From Methylocapsa sp. (GTDB lineage Bacteria; Pseudomonadota; Alphaproteobacteria; Rhizobiales; Beijerinckiaceae), in contig PLUZ01000304.1 in the NCBI GenBank assembly GCA_003162995.1, positions 1-6,686 on the forward strand: a stretch of DNA of 6,686 nt. Direction: 5' to 3'. Below, one piece after another: positions 6,078 through 6,686 of the stretch. Under the pieces are notes generated by a model. It ran no database searches and was not told the origin of the DNA. It was given only the letters and a program-made list of their open reading frames with translations. The first letter of the stretch is position 1, and the number at the start of each line of letters is the position of its first letter. Made by a program: the position numbers and the translations under genes.

Positions 6078-6191
6078 GGAAGGGCGTGCGCGAGTCCGGA
6101 GCTTTTGCCGAACCGGGCCATGGCGGCCACGGTGCTGTGATGTGGCTCAGTTAGGGTTGCCCGTTTTAGAGTTTAACAATGGAGTTAACCC

Positions 6192-6686
6192 ATGCGTACA
6201 TCATGCCGGCACGGTTCAATCCTTAGCCGCGCCACGGCGGGCGCCGCCGCCAGCTTGTTGGCTTTCTCGGGGTTTTCCACGCCGGTCCATGCTGACGAGA
6301 CAGAGACCCCGATTGAACATGTGATTATCATCATTGGCGAAAACCGGAGCTTCGATCACCTCTTCGCCACTTACACGCCGCCATCGGGACAAAGCATCTG
6401 GAACCTTCTTTCGAAGGGGATTATCACCGCCGAAGGGGGACCAGGCCCGAATTTCGCCCTGGCCCATCAATTTCAGGGCATTTTGAAAGCGCCCTCGAAA
6501 TTCACGCTAACGCCAACTTCGAAGACACTATATAGAACGCTGCCGCCGCCGCTTACCGGCGTCGCCCCAACCGCGCCGAGCGACACAAAGCCGCCGCCCT
6601 TCGCGACGCTGGCCGCGGCGACCGCCGCCGAGGGACAATCCTTGCCGGCAGTCGATTTGCCGCTGCTGACAAGTGGCGCCACCGGC
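6192..6686 (+). CDS. Secreted phosphoesterase (PF04185-like, acid phosphatase / phospholipase C family), N-terminal part
   Basis: The visible 165 residues begin with a likely Sec signal peptide (hydrophobic core AGAAASLLAFSGF) cleaved after VHA at residue 34. There is no twin-arginine motif. The mature protein starts with EHVIIIIGENRSFDHLF (42-58), the hallmark of the phosphoesterase family that includes AcpA-type acid phosphatases and bacterial phospholipases C; E50 and N51 are the expected metal-binding pair. GIITAEGGPGPNFALAHQF follows, as in the subgroup annotated as alkaline phosphatase family protein. A Pro/Ala-rich stretch (118-155) comes next. The catalytic nucleophile would lie beyond the right edge. 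GGAG (6181-6184) sits seven bases before the ATG and fixes the start. The enzyme is predicted to hydrolyse phosphate esters outside the inner membrane. I saw no PhoB box upstream. Confidence 0.88.
   Translation, partial: MRTSCRHGSILSRATAGAAASLLAFSGFSTPVHADETETPIEHVIIIIGENRSFDHLFATYTPPSGQSIWNLLSKGIITAEGGPGPNFALAHQFQGILKAPSKFTLTPTSKTLYRTLPPPLTGVAPTAPSDTKPPPFATLAAATAAEGQSLPAVDLPLLTSGATG

Noticed and set aside
5942..6191. PhoB box for the phosphoesterase
   Set aside because: No pair of CTGTCAT-like repeats with the usual spacing was found; the GCTGTGATGTGG stretch is too weak.
6016..6324. Plus-strand frame of 102 codons from ATG 6016
   Set aside because: It reads through the repeat hairpin and overlaps the phosphoesterase signal peptide in another frame; no ribosome site was seen.
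6216..6682. Minus-strand frames opposite the phosphoesterase
   Set aside because: They are antisense shadows of a gene with a clear family motif and signal peptide.
1..6686. CRISPR array or complete insertion sequence
   Set aside because: No regularly spaced direct repeats, transposase frame or matching terminal inverted repeats were found.

Overview
The window looks like chromosomal DNA from a GC-rich alphaproteobacterium, most likely of the Hyphomicrobiales (Rhizobiales). Three things suggest this: the GC-rich codon use, the FecI-type sigma factor and small Cys/His-rich exported protein, and two intergenic stretches that I recognise from memory as Rhizobiales-type dispersed repeats. The genus cannot be fixed from sequence alone; a Beijerinckiaceae-like organism would fit.

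Layout: (1) positions 1-1430, minus strand, hold the N-terminal 476 residues of a fused permease/ATPase ABC transporter (YddA / SbmA-BacA-like, ABC_membrane_2), running off the left edge. (2) A 141-bp divergent intergenic region carries a repeat fragment with a 12-bp palindrome. (3) Positions 1572-3722, plus strand, encode a complete GH3 beta-glucosidase (BglX-like) with both catalytic residues but no signal peptide. (4) A GC-rich hairpin and a good sigma70-like promoter precede tRNA-Pro(CGG) at 3816-3892. (5) Positions 3954-4337 encode a small exported Cys/His-rich protein resembling DUF2946, followed by a short intrinsic terminator. (6) Positions 4635-5238 hold a 34-codon hydrophobic peptide gene overlapping the start of a FecI-like ECF sigma factor, each with its own Shine-Dalgarno sequence. 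(7) Positions 5239-6191 are gene-poor and partly AT-richer. The expected fecR and TonB-receptor genes are absent; two tiny minus-strand ORFs with an ATGA overlap and a Rhizobiales-type repeat are present. (8) Positions 6192-6686 hold the start of a secreted phosphoesterase (PF04185-like), running off the right edge.

The genes do not form one pathway. The ABC transporter and beta-glucosidase are divergent and may share a regulatory region. The Cys/His-rich protein and the ECF sigma unit sit close together on one strand, separated by a terminator; a metal-uptake or metal-sensing theme is possible but is inference. The parts I find least explained are the peptide/sigma coupling, the missing anti-sigma partner, and the pair of overlapping tiny ORFs.
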